This document shows, piece after piece, positions 1-10,971 of a stretch of DNA of 58,257 bases. How positions within the stretch are numbered: the first letter of the stretch is position 1; the number at the start of each line of letters is the position of its first letter. The position numbers and the translations under genes are program-made. A model generated the notes under the pieces. The model worked only from the letters and a program-made list of their open reading frames with translations. It did no database searches and was not told where the DNA came from. This DNA comes from Gymnopus androsaceus JB14 (taxonomy: Eukaryota > Basidiomycota > Agaricomycetes > Agaricales > Omphalotaceae): assembly GCA_009733575.1 (NCBI GenBank), contig ML769641.1, positions 1 through 58,257 of the forward strand. The letters are read 5' to 3'.

Positions 1-59
1 CCCGGGTACCACCAACAGAAGAAGCGTTTGCTGCAAAACTTAATCTGACCGAATTCTGA
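1..59 (+). CDS. Possible C-terminal end of a gene cut by the window edge
   Basis: A reading frame is open from base 3 and ends at a TGA at 57-59. It encodes about 18 residues, ending in Lys-Leu-Asn-Leu-Thr-Glu-Phe. It could be the last codons of a plus-strand gene starting outside the window. The piece is too short to assign to a family, and an open frame of this length can occur by chance. Confidence 0.2.
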   Translation, partial: RVPPTEEAFAAKLNLTEF

Positions 60-524
60 TAGCTTCCCTCAAGAGGTTGTCGATGAGTACGAGAAATCTT
101 CTGGTTCCTTACGCTACTTTACCTTCCGAGTGTTGTGTTTGTAATGGGAAATTCCCTCTCGATGCTATCACTGACATCGATTTCTGTAAAGACTATAAGA
201 AGCCAGTATGTCCTTCAGCTCGAAGTCAATTTGCCGATGAAGATCATTTCTACTTTGAACAAAGAAACCAAACTTGAACAGCAAGGCCACTTGAAGCACA
301 GGTACTTGCTCGTGATCCTTTTGTGCCATCAACGCAGACATTGCATATCCACTATCTCCACTTTACTCGATGTGTCCAAAACAAGTTTATTCCACTTGTG
401 ACTAGCTTTCCGATATGCGTCTCCTTTGAAATCATCCCGACGCAAATCTTGGAGGAATAAATGCTGAAAAATCTGGGTAATGCGCTGTTCGGCGCCTCTT
501 TAGGTTTGGCCAGACACTGGGCTG
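60..524. other. Intergenic, no gene seen
   Basis: Only short overlapping open frames are present, without signal peptides, domain motifs or convincing splice sites. The last bases before 525 provide the left 3-bp flank (AGA) of the adjacent foldback element. Confidence 0.4.
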
Positions 525-920
525 GGTCCAAATTTGGTGGTTGCAAAAGATAATGCGAAACGGCTTGTAATTGATTAGATTTGGTGCCAGATTTAGTGCA
601 TTTGATAAACCATATTTAGCTAATCCAAACTTCATGTGAAAGACAATCTTTTGCCCAGAAAATACAAGGCAAGCTAATATCTTTCGCAGCTGCGAAATGG
701 TAGGCTAGCACTAATACAAATCACCATGACTACTATTTTACAGCTGCAAAGATATTAGCTTGCCTTGTATTTTTTTGGGCAAAAGAATGTCTTTCGCATG
801 AAGTTTTGGATTAGCCAAATATGGTTTATCAAATGAACTAAATCTGGCACCAAATCTAATGAATTACAAGCCATTTCGCATTATCTTTTGCAACCGCCAA
901 AATTTGGACCCAGCCCAGTG
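525..920. mobile_element. Foldback MITE with CACTG ends (EnSpm/CACTA-like)
   Basis: The whole interval is one long imperfect inverted repeat. The left arm (525 to about 690) begins CACTGGGCTGGGTCC and the right arm (about 735 to 920) ends with its exact complement, GGACCCAGCCCAGTG. The arms stay similar over roughly 170 bp and leave a short central spacer. The bases just outside are AGA on both sides (522-524 and 921-923), as expected for a 3-bp target-site duplication. CACTG-type ends plus a 3-bp duplication suggest the EnSpm/CACTA superfamily. There is no coding capacity, so it would depend on a transposase made elsewhere. Confidence 0.75.
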
Positions 921-1528
921 AGAGCGATAATTTTAACCGGCATACTACCACTGGAACCTTCGATTTGTACTAGAATTTTGGCTGAAGAGCGACTGTCGGG
1001 ATCTCATTGATAAAATCGCGTTATGAGATAGAAGAGACGTGTACCCTTTGATGCAGAAGATAGAATGTACAAATTTTCTTTTGTGAAGAAAAGAAAAGTA
1101 TAGACGGAAATTCATAGCCAACCAATGCTATGAGCCAACGAAAATTTCGAACCACTGTCTACAAAGCAGTGCTGTATACCTGGAAGCAAGTGATCTTTTC
1201 ATGAGTTTGTCCCGCCAACAGGATCTCCCGCTCATAGCAGAAGAACGTCGGTGTCCGCTATTAAGTTATAATCGACATTAGAACTCGCATCCTATGGCGC
1301 TGAGCAGAACAGAATGGTTAATTTTGAGAGAATTGAGAAAGAGAATCAGCACTCATGTTCCATGCTGTGTAAATTCGTATAACGCGCGAGTGAAACTGCG
1401 ATTTGTTGATTGAGCTTGACTGACATGATAGAAGAGAGAGATTTAGAGAAGAGCGCGCGTTTGGCCGGCGGTTGATATCGGCCCGTTTGCCGCACAAGCT
1501 CTGACCTCATCCACCACCAAGAATCACG
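921..1528. other. Intergenic, upstream of the FAS1 gene
   Basis: No coding signal is seen. The interval probably holds the promoter of the FAS1-domain gene starting at 1529, but I find no clear TATA box and no repeat beyond short AT-rich runs. Confidence 0.4.
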
Positions 1529-2669
1529 ATGCGATTTTTCCTCTCTTTATCCCTCGCTCTTCCGATAGCTTTCGCAACTCAAATCCCACTTGATAAACAA
1601 CTGAACGCCGCACCGGCTTTGCAATTCAACGCAGGCATGCCTTCTCTAGCGGATCTCCTTACAATCGAATCATCTGCATCTGTATTCTATTCATACGCTA
1701 GGGAATTGTCGTTGAGCGAGGTTTTCAGTCAGGAGAGAGAAGGTCAAGGCTTAACGCTGCTGGTCCCAACAAATAAGGCTGTTATGGCGCTGGCCAGGAA
1801 ACCGTGAGTGTTGTTGCTTTGCGTCGTATGGCTTTCGCTGATGACTTTTACCAGACATCAAGGACCATCTCCTGCCAACACAGACTCGGATGTAACGATC
1901 TCTGAGGAAGAGTTTGAGAGAAACTCGAAGGATAATGTGAGAAGATGGGTAGAAGCACACATTATTCCGGTGAGGTTACTAAACTTATCTCACATGTCTC
2001 CTCTCCGTACATGTCTTGTTTCTCCTCTCGCCATTATTACTTCGCTTCCATTTCATCCTTATGTTGACTGTACGAAATACTGACGCTACTCCTCCTTGCT
2101 CCCTCGTATCTTCTCCCACCCCGCACATCCCACGTTCCTGTATCATGTGTACCCTCTTCATTTTCTTCACTCATTCGCTCATTCATCCACACCCTCCCCA
2201 TTGCCTCCACGTCCATAGAAATCTCTGCTAACATTCTCAAAACATGCAACCTATGATACCCTTCTCGAGGGTAAATCGATCTCGTTCATCTCCGACTTGG
2301 AAGGCGATGAAGCATCAGAGGATTGGAAGAAAGTAGCAATCGAAGAACGGATCAACATTCTGAGTATGAGAAAGGTAAGCTTTCGATCCCTTGCATGGCC
2401 AGTCTCTTGTTACCCGCCGCCGTCGAGATGAGCCAGCAGATGCTTTCCTTCCCTACCTTACTCTTGATGTACTTTTTGTACTGACTCGACGCCTCTCCAT
2501 AGGCTTCAAATGGAGTGATGTACCTCATCGATGGCACGATTGACCCAGAATCAGGTAGTACCTAGGTCTACACATGTGGGCACCATATAATACCATGTTT
2601 ATCTCTATCTATTACCGACGCACAGACTTTATCCAACTTGATAACTGTTTTGAAGATCGAAATCCCTGA
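1529..2669 (+). CDS. Secreted FAS1 (fasciclin) domain protein
   Basis: The protein starts with a hydrophobic signal peptide (about residues 1-17). A FAS1 domain follows, recognisable from 'PSLADLLTIE', the core 'LTLLVPTNKAVMAL' and the 'AHIIP' segment, then 'YDTLLEGK' and 'NGVMYLIDGTI' near the end. Exons read as 1529-1803, 1855-1969, 2219-2374, 2503-2554 and a last exon 2626-2669. All four introns have GT..AG ends and keep the frame. The last exon is uncertain: an alternative acceptor near 2874 would give a different tail ending near 2940. In fungi, single-FAS1 secreted proteins are linked to the cell surface or adhesion, but the exact role here is unknown. The protein is about 215-225 residues long and shows no sign of decay. 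Confidence 0.8.
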
Positions 2670-4261
2670 ACTGCGAGCAATCAAAAGGCCTCGAGATGAG
2701 ATAAAAGGCGAGGGAATGGAACAGGATGAGGGATGGGGATGAAAGAAGAGCTCAAATTCGGACTGACAGTCAAGGCAGATCAGAGACTTGCTTGCAGCTC
2801 TGTGTAATTCAATGGATGATTTCGCTCTCCCCTTCAAATGAATTTCTGTTCTTGTCATACTTATTCATTGCTAGGATTGCTCTATGATTCACGAATCGGG
2901 AATGCAAATCCCGCCGGTCTTAAGTATGTATCGGGAATTTAGGCGATAGAGATGGCAGGACGTCAGGAGGACACTGAACAAATAAGTGGCCACCTACTTA
3001 TATCCTCTCATCTCTCTCAAAGCGCGGTCATTTGTTGGTCCCTCGATTATTGACTAGCTGACAGATGCTTTTCTTTCGCCACGTCTCCCATTCGAGGCGC
3101 AAGAACATTGAGGGCAGAAACGTGGTCGCTTCAGAAAAGAGTCGAGTCTTCGTAGGTGAATATCAAGTTGTGAACATGTAAACACTCATTACTGATCAGC
3201 GACTAGGTTTAGAGCTCTCCTCATTCAAGACATGTAACGTATCCGGAACTGTAGCCTTTGGAAGTCCATAGTCAGGGAATCTGTAACAGTATCATCTCTG
3301 ACGCACCCCGCGTGCTTCAATGCGTTCAAGATCAAGATATAACCGTATGGACTTGAAGAGCCCACTAATGTATTTCATTCCGAGGTGAACCGTGCGACAT
3401 CGTAAAGGGGATCCACAACGGTGATTCCATATCGAGCGTAAGAAGTCGAGAGTCTAAAGCTGACCAAGGCTAAAGCCGAAGTCCTACGTATGACATGCAA
3501 ACGAGATACGAAAACTATGGCGGCAGTGTTCACCGTCTTTCAAACTTGGACCGCATTTTGGACTCGCGATGATGCGACTTGGACTGCTAATCACATGCTT
3601 GACTTATGACTTGACTTTTTTGTACTCACTTTGTTTGACTGCCACCCAGTTCCTCAGCTAGATGTTGGACCACTCCAACATACTCATAGTACATACACTT
3701 GGGGACCTCAGTGGAACTCATTTTTGGCCAGATGCATTTGAAATACTTAACCGTCGATTTCCGGCAGTAGCGAATTTTCGCTTTGGCCTTTGTGAAATGT
3801 GGAATAAAGTTGCTTAAGTATGAGAGCGGCTGATCTCCTCCAGAGCCATTCATTGAATTTAGCACTACAAAACACCATTTTACTTTGTCAAGATGCACTT
3901 AGTAAGTAAGTACTACCTAGTACTTGTAAAATAGATAGTTAACACAATAAGTATTATGCACTAGGTAGTGCCGCCTAGTGCACCTAGTGCACCTAGTATT
4001 TCAAAACCTTAGACGAACATCAAATCATGTGGGGCCCACGTCCTTTGAATGATGTTTGAGCTCAAGCCTCATCTGGCAGGCATTTTCCTTGAGATATCCA
4101 AGGTTCCGGGTTCTGGTCCATCTGGAGTAAGTAAGTAGTGCACTTTCAGTATGAGGTCTGAGGAGCCTGTAAGTAGGGAGAGAAGGTACTCGAGCCGTGG
4201 ATCGCAGGATGGGAAAAAAAAGTGGAGGTCCCTCAGAATGCAGCGCTGGAAGACGGCACCA
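2670..4261. other. Gene-poor interval
   Basis: No gene is supported. Short tandem words occur at 3900-4010 (repeats of CACCTAGTG and AGTAAGTA). The minus-strand open frame at 3626-3898 has no recognisable domain. Part of the interval near 2875-2941 could belong to the FAS1 gene if its last intron is long. Confidence 0.4.
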
Positions 4262-4480
4262 ATGGCGGCGAATATCCAATGATAGCAGTCTAAGATGATT
4301 CCAACAATCGAATGAAAGTTCTGGAAAGGTATTGAATTTCGTAAGTTACTATGTAGTACTCTATAGGTAGTAGACAGGTAGTAGGGGGCTATCTCAGTTG
4401 TTGTCAATGTGAGCGGCAAATATCCAATGGTAGTAATCTAAAATGATTTCAACAATCGAATGAAGGTATTGAATCTCTTG
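4262..4480 (+). repeat. Local direct duplication (~80 bp, two copies)
   Basis: The segment at about 4262-4350 (GGCGAATATCCAATGATAGC and onward) recurs diverged at about 4411-4480 (GGCAAATATCCAATGGTAGT). Both contain CAACAATCGAATGAA and GGTATTGAAT. This looks like a small tandem duplication. A CTTC microsatellite follows near 4500-4516. Confidence 0.6.
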
Positions 4481-5164
4481 AACCGTGCCGTGTAATATAC
4501 TTCCTTCCTTCCTTCCTTGCGTAAGTCACTCAGTATGTACATAGTTAACTATCCGAACTACAGGACTACGCGGTAATACTCCTACATAGTCCTACTAGAG
4601 CGAGTTTCAGATGACCCTTTGGGCGCATACTAGCTTACACTCTCAAATGAACTCTTACACGAGTCATTTTCGGAGTTTGCTAGTCCTAGATTCATTGCCT
4701 TGAGAGGTGATCTCAACGAGAGATCGAGTAGTATTCAGCCAGTGCTCTGGAATGTCATATACTACGTTTCGAACAACCAGTTTACTGTATAGTACTGTCC
4801 GACGTACAGTATATTCTACGCACATTTACTTTTCACCGCCTCAGCGACGCACGATGCTCGAGAAAAGCAACCGAATTGCCGATTCTTTCTTCTGTACTAC
4901 AAATGCCAAGAATACTCCCGTCACATCCACTCACCCTCCTGTCTCCCTGCAGCGTCTACCTTCCCGTGCTGTATACTATCTTTCCATCGGATCCACTCCA
5001 CCCAGAATCCACCCGTCCCATGTCCCATGTCCATCCTATGGACGCATAATAGAGACATGAATCGACGGTAACCATCCTGGCGACTGCTATTCTTTCAACC
5101 CTAGTACTCAACCCAACCCTGCCCAATTCGGGTTCCCGGATGAGCTAGGGCCTGAAATGATTCG

Positions 5165-5171
5165 TATAAAA
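5165..5171 (+). promoter_or_regulatory. TATA box of cysteine-rich peptide gene 1
   Basis: TATAAAA lies 98 bp upstream of the ATG at 5263. The paralogous gene has the same motif at the same spacing (10876-10882, 96 bp before its ATG), and the sequences around both are conserved. That supports it as the true core promoter. Confidence 0.7.
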
Positions 5172-5262
5172 GGCGGCTGGGTTGTCCTCAGTTATTCACG
5201 CCTCCACTCATCCCAGTTTGAGCTCTAACACCCTCTCTCACCAAAGCCAATTCTCCAACACT

Positions 5263-5546
5263 ATGCGTTTCGCAGCCATTGCTACCGTTGTTGCCCTTTT
5301 TGCGACCTTCGTCGCGGGCTCTAACATCCAAGCTAGATGCTACCCTGATACATGTGTACGTGTGGCCACCGCCATTGTCCTCGCTGTGTCTTGAATTAAT
5401 CTACTCCATGCTATTTAGGTCTGCAACGAAGATGGATGCAGCGCCGGACCCGCGTGCTGTGCTGTAAGTACTCTTACTACAATTTCGCTTAGATGCGGCG
5501 TGGACTAACTCGTGGATGCAAACAGAATGGAAGCTGCCCTTGCTAA
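5263..5546 (+). CDS. Small secreted 8-cysteine peptide, copy 1
   Basis: Three exons (5263-5355, 5419-5463, 5526-5546) with GT..AG introns of 63 and 62 bp encode 52 residues. Residues 1-19 form a typical signal peptide (MRFAAIATVV...FVAG). The remaining ~33 residues contain eight cysteines, in the order C, C, CxC, C, CC, CxC counting pairs along the chain, ending 'NGSCPC' and a stop. No known domain is recognised. The pattern suggests a disulfide-stabilised secreted peptide (effector-like, antimicrobial or metal-binding), but none of these roles is shown by the sequence. A paralogue with the same exon sizes and an almost identical mature peptide lies at 10972-11278. The start is fixed by the TATA spacing and by homology to that copy. 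Confidence 0.85.
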
Positions 5547-6479
5547 GGGATCGGTCTTGGAAAGCTATCACTCACCTAATCAAGCGGGATAGACTGGGAA
5601 GTCGCGGAGGCTATATGTATACCGATCTATGTATATACTTATCCTTCCCTCGACTCTTCTTACCCAAATGACGGATAAAACTCTTTGCAATCTGTATATG
5701 TCAGTGAGAACCTCGGCGAAGTCAAGAGATGAAAGCAGATGTTGTGTCGTCAGTTGGAAGGAGTCGAAGGCGAAGGGAAACCATTTATGTCAACTTGCTG
5801 AGATTGAAGGAAGGAATCCGATGAATATGAGTACAGGTAGGAGAGACCTGAAGTCGAGCTCGACCTCATTAGTTCGTGGATCGTTGCTTTGTATAGCGTA
5901 GCAAGCTGAGACGTATGAAATCTACTTAGCAAGAAAGATTGATACTAGTGTAGGAAAAAGCATACGCACAGTCCCTCCCGACTGGGGCCGAACACAAACC
6001 TCTTCAATTTTCAAGACAATAATACAGCGTACACTCAATGGATCGGATTGAGAATTGAAGACGCCACCGGCGTAATTGAAGGATTAAGATTTTGCAGATC
6101 AAGGTCGAGCGTACATTGCACAGTATGAAGCGCAAAGAGCTGAACAGTGAAGAGGAGCAGCTGCAAAATCGCTTTTTCAATTTGTGTACGTGATAACCAA
6201 TCTTGGGAGCTAATCGATTCAATTTGCCTTCCTTTGAATCCTTTCACGATGACGGCCACCCTCACTCTTTACATTTCCATTTCATTACAACACATCGATC
6301 ATCGTCCGACTCAGCTAGCCTTTTTTTCCGGCCTTCATCGGCGAATTCATTGCTCCGATCTTCCATCACCCAAACCCGTTCCAATCCTAGACCAACCATT
6401 CTGCATCTTCCAAATGCCGGAAAGATCATGTTCTCACCTCGACAACGAGTTACAAAGGGTCGCCTGATGGAAGAGCTTA
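5547..6479. other. Intergenic with a dispersed repeat
   Basis: Short open frames only. Bases 6014-6170 belong to a dispersed repeat listed separately. The open frame at about 6203-6535 carries a basic stretch (PRQRVTKGRLMEEL) that could be part of a real but unrecognised protein. Confidence 0.35.
6014..6170 (+). repeat. Dispersed short repeat, copy 1
   Basis: This matches 28107-28260 at the DNA level: both contain TAATTGAAGGAT, CAGATCAAGG, CAGTATGAAGC and GAGGAGCAGCTGCAAA in the same order. The first ~110 bp are flanked by weak inverted ends (CAGCGTACACTC against CAATGTACGCTC), so it may be a very small MITE. No coding function is evident. Confidence 0.55.
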
Positions 6480-7060
6480 CGGTATCGAGAAACCGAGGGA
6501 ACGACTCCGTTGCGACAGGGAGGTCAGTTGGTTAATTCGGCCTGGCGCTTCGTGCATTCTAAACGATTTTACGACTATGAGTGACCAGTCGCTGATACCA
6601 TGATTTTGCCCCAGATGTTTAACAACTCTTTCTAACCCTCTTCAAAAGAACATGCGATCATATCGACAAACAGGATCTGGCTTGGGACAACTATCGACAG
6701 ACGTGGACCAAATTCTTCTTCTAGACGATTTCTGATCCATGTATTATCTTCTTCTTTCCCGTACGTGCCTTCTCTCAATCCATCCTCTTGACTTCCCCGT
6801 TCTATCCTCGTCATCGATGATTTTCCCCTAGAGCGACAAGATTCACATCCGAAAAACGATTCCTTTTTTAAAGATTTCGACTCATAATCCAGTGTCTCTT
6901 CCGGTTCTGTCCGTGGCACCCGAAGTTGATTCAGCGACGCGTACGATAACCGCAATCAATCCTCCTGTTTCTCCTCAATCTGAATTCAATGTAGCAACGC
7001 AAACCATCCTTTCTGGTGAAGACGAGAAGGAATTCCATACAAATCGTCCGCGCTGGAACG
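6480..7060 (+). repeat. Segment shared with 29920-30510 (unit A copy)
   Basis: This stretch is collinear with the DNA upstream of membrane-protein copy B. Shared landmarks are the TGAGTGANCAGTCGCTGATA motif, 'GGACAACTNTCGACAGANGT' with GTGGACC, and 'TTCAANGTNGCAACG'. The conserved phrase 'GQLSTDVD' can be read in both copies, so a gene or gene fragment may be present. I cannot build an open gene model, and it may be decayed coding sequence inside a segmental duplication. Confidence 0.45.
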
Positions 7061-7725
7061 TTCTTTGTCGATATAGCCAATCTAAGCTCGGTGGCTACTC
7101 ATCTGTGCTCCGCTTTCAGAATCGCGGAGACTGCTCGACTGCTCTCACCGATACCTAATCCGTCAGAACATTTCTGCTTCTACCAGTCCTAGCGTGATTT
7201 CATGCACCTCAACTCATCTCATCTCTTTGATGTGCACAGAATGGTGCTAATGAGGAAATTGCTGCGTGACTTCGAGGATGGATGTCTTTCTATCCGCATT
7301 TTATACCCTGAAGCTTCCTCCGAGGATTGCCGACTCCAACTCGCCATTATAGCAAGCAGTCTGCAGCGTATCAAGTCAAAAAAACAAGCCGTACCTTACC
7401 AGTGCGAAATGTTCTTATAAGTATTCGTTCGACGGCCACAAAGTAGAGAGAAAGGAAAACTTGGAGATAGCCGGTCTTCGAGATCTAGATACATGCTTTT
7501 CTGTTTAGGAGTTGGCGACGTCGCTATATATTCGAAATTAAGGATAAAAAGTTAGTCGCGTTTTGGGCGGCTGTTCTTGGTTCCCGTCGAGTTGATTGTT
7601 TTGGACTTCCATTCGGACTTGGCTTGAGCTTTTAGTATCATTCAATGGTCACCGGTGTACGTCACGGTTTCTTAGCCTTCGCTGTTTCTCTCCCTGACGC
7701 ATGGGCAACAGGCAATGATCCTTGG
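7061..7725. other. Unassigned interval
   Basis: Open frames at 6892-7158 and 7202-7420 have no recognisable domain, and no convincing splice chain connects them. They could be exons of an unknown gene continuing from the shared segment upstream. Confidence 0.3.
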
Positions 7726-7902
7726 ACCACGGTCAAGTTTCGGTCCCGATCATATTTCTAGAAACTCCTTCCTGATATTCGTGTCCTGTGTCCTCCGTGA
7801 GAGAGATTTTGATGGGCCAGCGAAACCGTGAACGTAGAGGAGGAGGGAGGAGAATTTTAATTGATGGATGTTGAAGATGGTACGGCAACACGTATCTTAT
7901 CT
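7726..7902 (-). pseudogene. Relic of an alcohol oxidase gene
   Basis: On the minus strand this fragment matches an internal exon and the preceding intron of the two alcohol oxidase genes in this window (compare 48240-48480). The part around 'GFxGPIK', the NIGREFLE region and 'YDRDR' is present. An 11-bp deletion has removed the codons between 'FLE' and the Tyr-Asp-Arg-Asp-Arg part, and the exon start is missing. The intron end (CAACACGTA next to GGTACGG) is closer to AOX copy 2 than to copy 1. The rest of the gene is absent. Its position upstream of membrane-protein copy A mirrors AOX copy 1 upstream of copy C. Confidence 0.8.
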
Positions 7903-7984
7903 GAATATTACACAAAATTATATGCTTTGGGACTTCGAGGTAAGTTGCTAATCTCATCCTCATACTATAAGTATATGGGTTTAA

Positions 7985-8599
7985 AAAGCAATAATTGATC
8001 AACTCTTGTAGTGATTCCCGGGCGATAACAACACGCCGGTAGTGTTTCTATCCCTACCTTACTCTTCTTCTGTAACGCGGTATGATCTACCCTCCTAGGA
8101 TGAAAAGAAGAAACCCAAACTCTACGTCTGAACTGTCATCATCAAACTGTTTACATCCCTTTTTTTTCTCTAAATCCGAGGCTACACCTATCACATACAC
8201 AGAGAAGACCGGGAGCGTTAAACGTTGGGTTTCCATCCAAACCAGGCCTGACTCTTATTTTGATTCCTCATTGTTATTATGATTAATGCTTATTTTTCCT
8301 GTAACCAACTCTTCTTTCCTTCATATCATAATCAAAGGTCACCGGTATACGTTTCAACACTTTCTTAGGCTGGGTAGTAGGTACTAGGCTGGGCAAAAGA
8401 TTGGGAGCCAAGCAATGCTCTCCCGTCGCTTTGAATATGTGCTGTTGGATACAGATCAAGGACTAATTCGAACAGCCCAACAGCCATGCTCTGACCGTCA
8501 GATACATATATAAAAGCTTAACACGTCGTTCACAGAAGCAGCGTACAGACCCTCACCTGTCTACTTCGAGATTGTCTTTCCCAGTTTCTTTTGGCACCA
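7985..8599 (+). repeat. Upstream segment of copy A, homologous to 50255-51160
   Basis: About 600 bp upstream of membrane-protein gene A align with the DNA upstream of copy C. Shared landmarks are 'CTTACTCTT', GACGCGGTAT/TAACGCGGTAT, 'CCCAAACTCT', 'GGGAGCGT', 'TACTTATTTTTCCTG', 'GGTCACCGG' and 'GGTGCTGTTGGAT'-like words. Copy C carries an extra ~298 bp after GTCACCGG. The alignment shows that the gene and its promoter were duplicated together. Confidence 0.75.
8507..8515 (+). promoter_or_regulatory. TATA box of membrane-protein gene A
   Basis: TATATAAAA ends 85 bp before the ATG at 8600. TA-rich stretches occur at the same position before copies B (GATATATAGG) and C (a TA repeat at about 51070-51085). 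Confidence 0.6.
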
Positions 8600-9837
8600 T
8601 GCCATTGCTATGTCTTATTCTCGTCTTCTGGGTTGGTAAGCTTGACTTTGCGCAGTAGGATCATCAACTCTTGAATCTCCTATTACTGGGATATCTTAGG
8701 GATTGCTTCTTGTCAAAGTAGCGTTACACTCTGGCAGTTTGGGCCGGACCGTTTGCTAACAGGGAAGGTAACACTCCCAATGCTTCCTGTGGGAGTAGCA
8801 ACAGACGCAATTGCAACAACATACCTCTATGAGGTTGCGGATTCTGTGTTGACTGAGCTTGTTGATGGAGTTGTAGCCACTACTACTATAAATCCAAGTG
8901 AGTGTCCTCACTGTCCGCTCAGTTAGTACTCAAAGGTTTTTTTTTTACTTCAAAGCCACCCGCACAATCGTCGCTTCCGCGTCTGGATGGATCGAGAATT
9001 TTTCTAGTGGTGCAATCCAGTGTAATTTTATTAACTTGACAATGGGCGAATGTTTCGACCGAACTTCTACTGCCTTTAGCTCGCCCACAGCCTTTGTGAT
9101 CCCAGTCGTAGCCTCTACTACATCAAATACCATGACGTCTGTTCAAACAGTTACAGCTACCTCGTCTACCACTTTCATTCCAAACGCTTCCCAGATCTCC
9201 CAGACTTCCCGGAGACCATCAGTAGGAGCAATTGTGGGTGGTTCGATTGCAGGTTTCCTGGTCCTTTGTGTACTTTTGCTCCTAATGGTATGGTTGCTTC
9301 GACGAAAACGGCAATCACAACAAGAATCGGTGTATTTTGAGAAACCCGGTGTACCTGTCCAGCATTTTCAGTAAGGCTTGGAACTCTAATTATCCTAGCA
9401 AAGTAGGTGCCTAACTGGCTTCTTGAAGTGAAATTACTTGCCAGAATTTGGCCTCGCTTCGTCCAACTGATTCTGAACGAGGATATAGCGGTGCTCGGAC
9501 CTTTTTCCCGGCAGAGGTGAGCCGAAGTTTATAGCTTCCTTTTTTTTTTTTTCCAACTTTGAACTTTCATTTGACTTTCATTTGAATTTTCTTTCTGTAG
9601 ATGATAAGTGAAAATAGTGGGAGACCGCTACAGCTGGAAAGTTGGAAAGCTAGACGTATGCGAGAAGAACATCTGCAGCAGGCACTACGGTCAAGAAGCA
9701 CACAGTCACTTCAGGATGATAATAGCCATTATCATGAACAACTTGTAGCTCCGCAGGCGGCGAATAGTATGATTGATATTTTAGAACGATTGAGGAGGTT
9801 AGAGGAGCAGGGTGGGCCTCCACCAAACTATGGGTAG
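8600..9837 (+). CDS. Single-pass membrane protein with C-terminal PPxY motif (copy A, intact)
   Basis: Five exons (8600-8636, 8700-8897, 8956-9370, 9429-9516, 9601-9837), with GT..AG introns and the frame kept throughout, encode 324 residues. Residues 1-18 are a signal peptide. An ectodomain of about 150 residues follows, with a paired-cysteine segment (QCNFINLTMGEC), N-glycosylation sites and a Ser/Thr-rich stalk. A glycine-rich transmembrane helix (about 168-193) is followed by the stop-transfer RRKR. The cytosolic tail (about 130 residues) ends in a basic/acidic helix (ERLRRLEEQ) and PPPNYG, which contains a PPxY motif (320-323). PPxY is the known ligand of WW domains in Nedd4/Rsp5 ubiquitin ligases, so an adaptor or endocytosed surface-protein role is possible but inferred. 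Paralogues B (30702) and C (51161) are broken. No named family is recognised. Confidence 0.85.
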
Positions 9838-10055
9838 TACTGGGGTAACTAACTTTCAAGCATGGGTATCTATGTATGAGCTCCGGAGACAATTGAAATA
9901 CTGCTTGTTATCATTTTAATTTTTCTGGGAATACTAGTTGAAGAAAGAGATTTCTCACGGAAATATTCCCAAGAAAAAAAAGGACATACATTATAGAAAA
10001 AAGAATTGCTTTGGGCTTATCATTCTTCTCAAGAAAATTACAAACAGGAATTATC
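9838..10055. other. 3' flank of gene A
   Basis: AT-rich sequence probably holding the 3' UTR of gene A. No gene is seen. Confidence 0.35.
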
Positions 10056-10875
10056 AGCGACGCATGATGCTTGATAAAAGTAAATCGAATTGCCAATTCT
10101 TACATCTGCACTATAAATGCCAAGAAAACTCCTTAGTCCTGAGTACTTCCGTCATATCCACTCTGTTGAATTAGCCGCTAGATAGGATAAATCGGAGAAA
10201 CAACTGTATTCCATAGGCAGCTGGGTCTCAACCTACTATGCTATAGGCAATATCAAACAATAGTGGAAAACAATATTATATTTACGGAATTTTCTGGTTC
10301 AAGATTTATTGCCTCCCGATACCCTCACCGATGTCCCGCTGGCCTGCCTCACTTGTTCACACGCATACAGGCGCCTTGTTGCTCCACATTCGACCCTCGA
10401 ATCTCCAGGAATAACTTCTACGTGCATATATGGGTGTTCTAGTGTTGTTTTAGATTAACTAAACTCCATTCTCTCTTCTTAGAGTCTTTTCCGTTTGATC
10501 CTTGAACCAGTTAACAAACAAGAGATCGAATAGGTCAATACTTGGAATCAGCTTGGAGCAAGTAAAAGTAACCAAATTCATTTCCCCGGCCGATTCGTAC
10601 TGTAAATTACTAAATTACTGAAAATGCGAAGAAAACTCCCGAGCACTAGCGAGCACTCCTGTCATATCCGCTCCACCCTTCCGTCCACTTAGCGTCTACC
10701 TTCCCATGTTATATACCATTGTTCCGTTAGGACTCGGAACACTGCCCAACACTCCTGTCGGATCTACTCCATCTTCCCATCCTATGTCCACTAAATCAAG
10801 TTATGAATCTACGGTTATCATTTGGGTGACCGCTTGAGCCTTGGATAACCATCTGGACGGGGCCTAAATCACTCG
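10056..10875 (+). repeat. Duplicated promoter segment of the cysteine-rich peptide genes
   Basis: Two stretches repeat DNA from the region upstream of peptide gene 1. Bases 10056-10150 (GCGACGCATGATGCT, 'AAATGCCAAGAA', 'CATATCCACTC') match 4842-4940, and 10640-10760 ('GCGTCTACCTTCCC' and following) match about 4950-5000. Between them lies unrelated AT-rich DNA. The 5' region was therefore duplicated with the gene and later interrupted or rearranged. Confidence 0.6.
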
Positions 10876-10882
10876 TATAAAA
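10876..10882 (+). promoter_or_regulatory. TATA box of cysteine-rich peptide gene 2
   Basis: TATAAAA, 96 bp before the ATG at 10972. The motif is matched at the paralogous gene (5165-5171). Confidence 0.7.
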
Positions 10883-10971
10883 GGCAGAGAATTTTGTGTT
10901 GTCCTCATTATTCAGTGCCTCCCAGTTTGAGCTCTAACACCCTCACTTACTAAATTCAATTCTTGAATACT

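Noticed and set aside
1..10. CCCGGGTACC at the window start, resembling a cloning-vector polylinker
   Set aside because: Ten bases only and followed by ordinary sequence; most likely coincidence.
3626..3898. 90-residue minus-strand frame
   Set aside because: No family recognised. Low-complexity CACCTAGTG repeats adjoin it, so it may be a transposon scrap, which I could not show.
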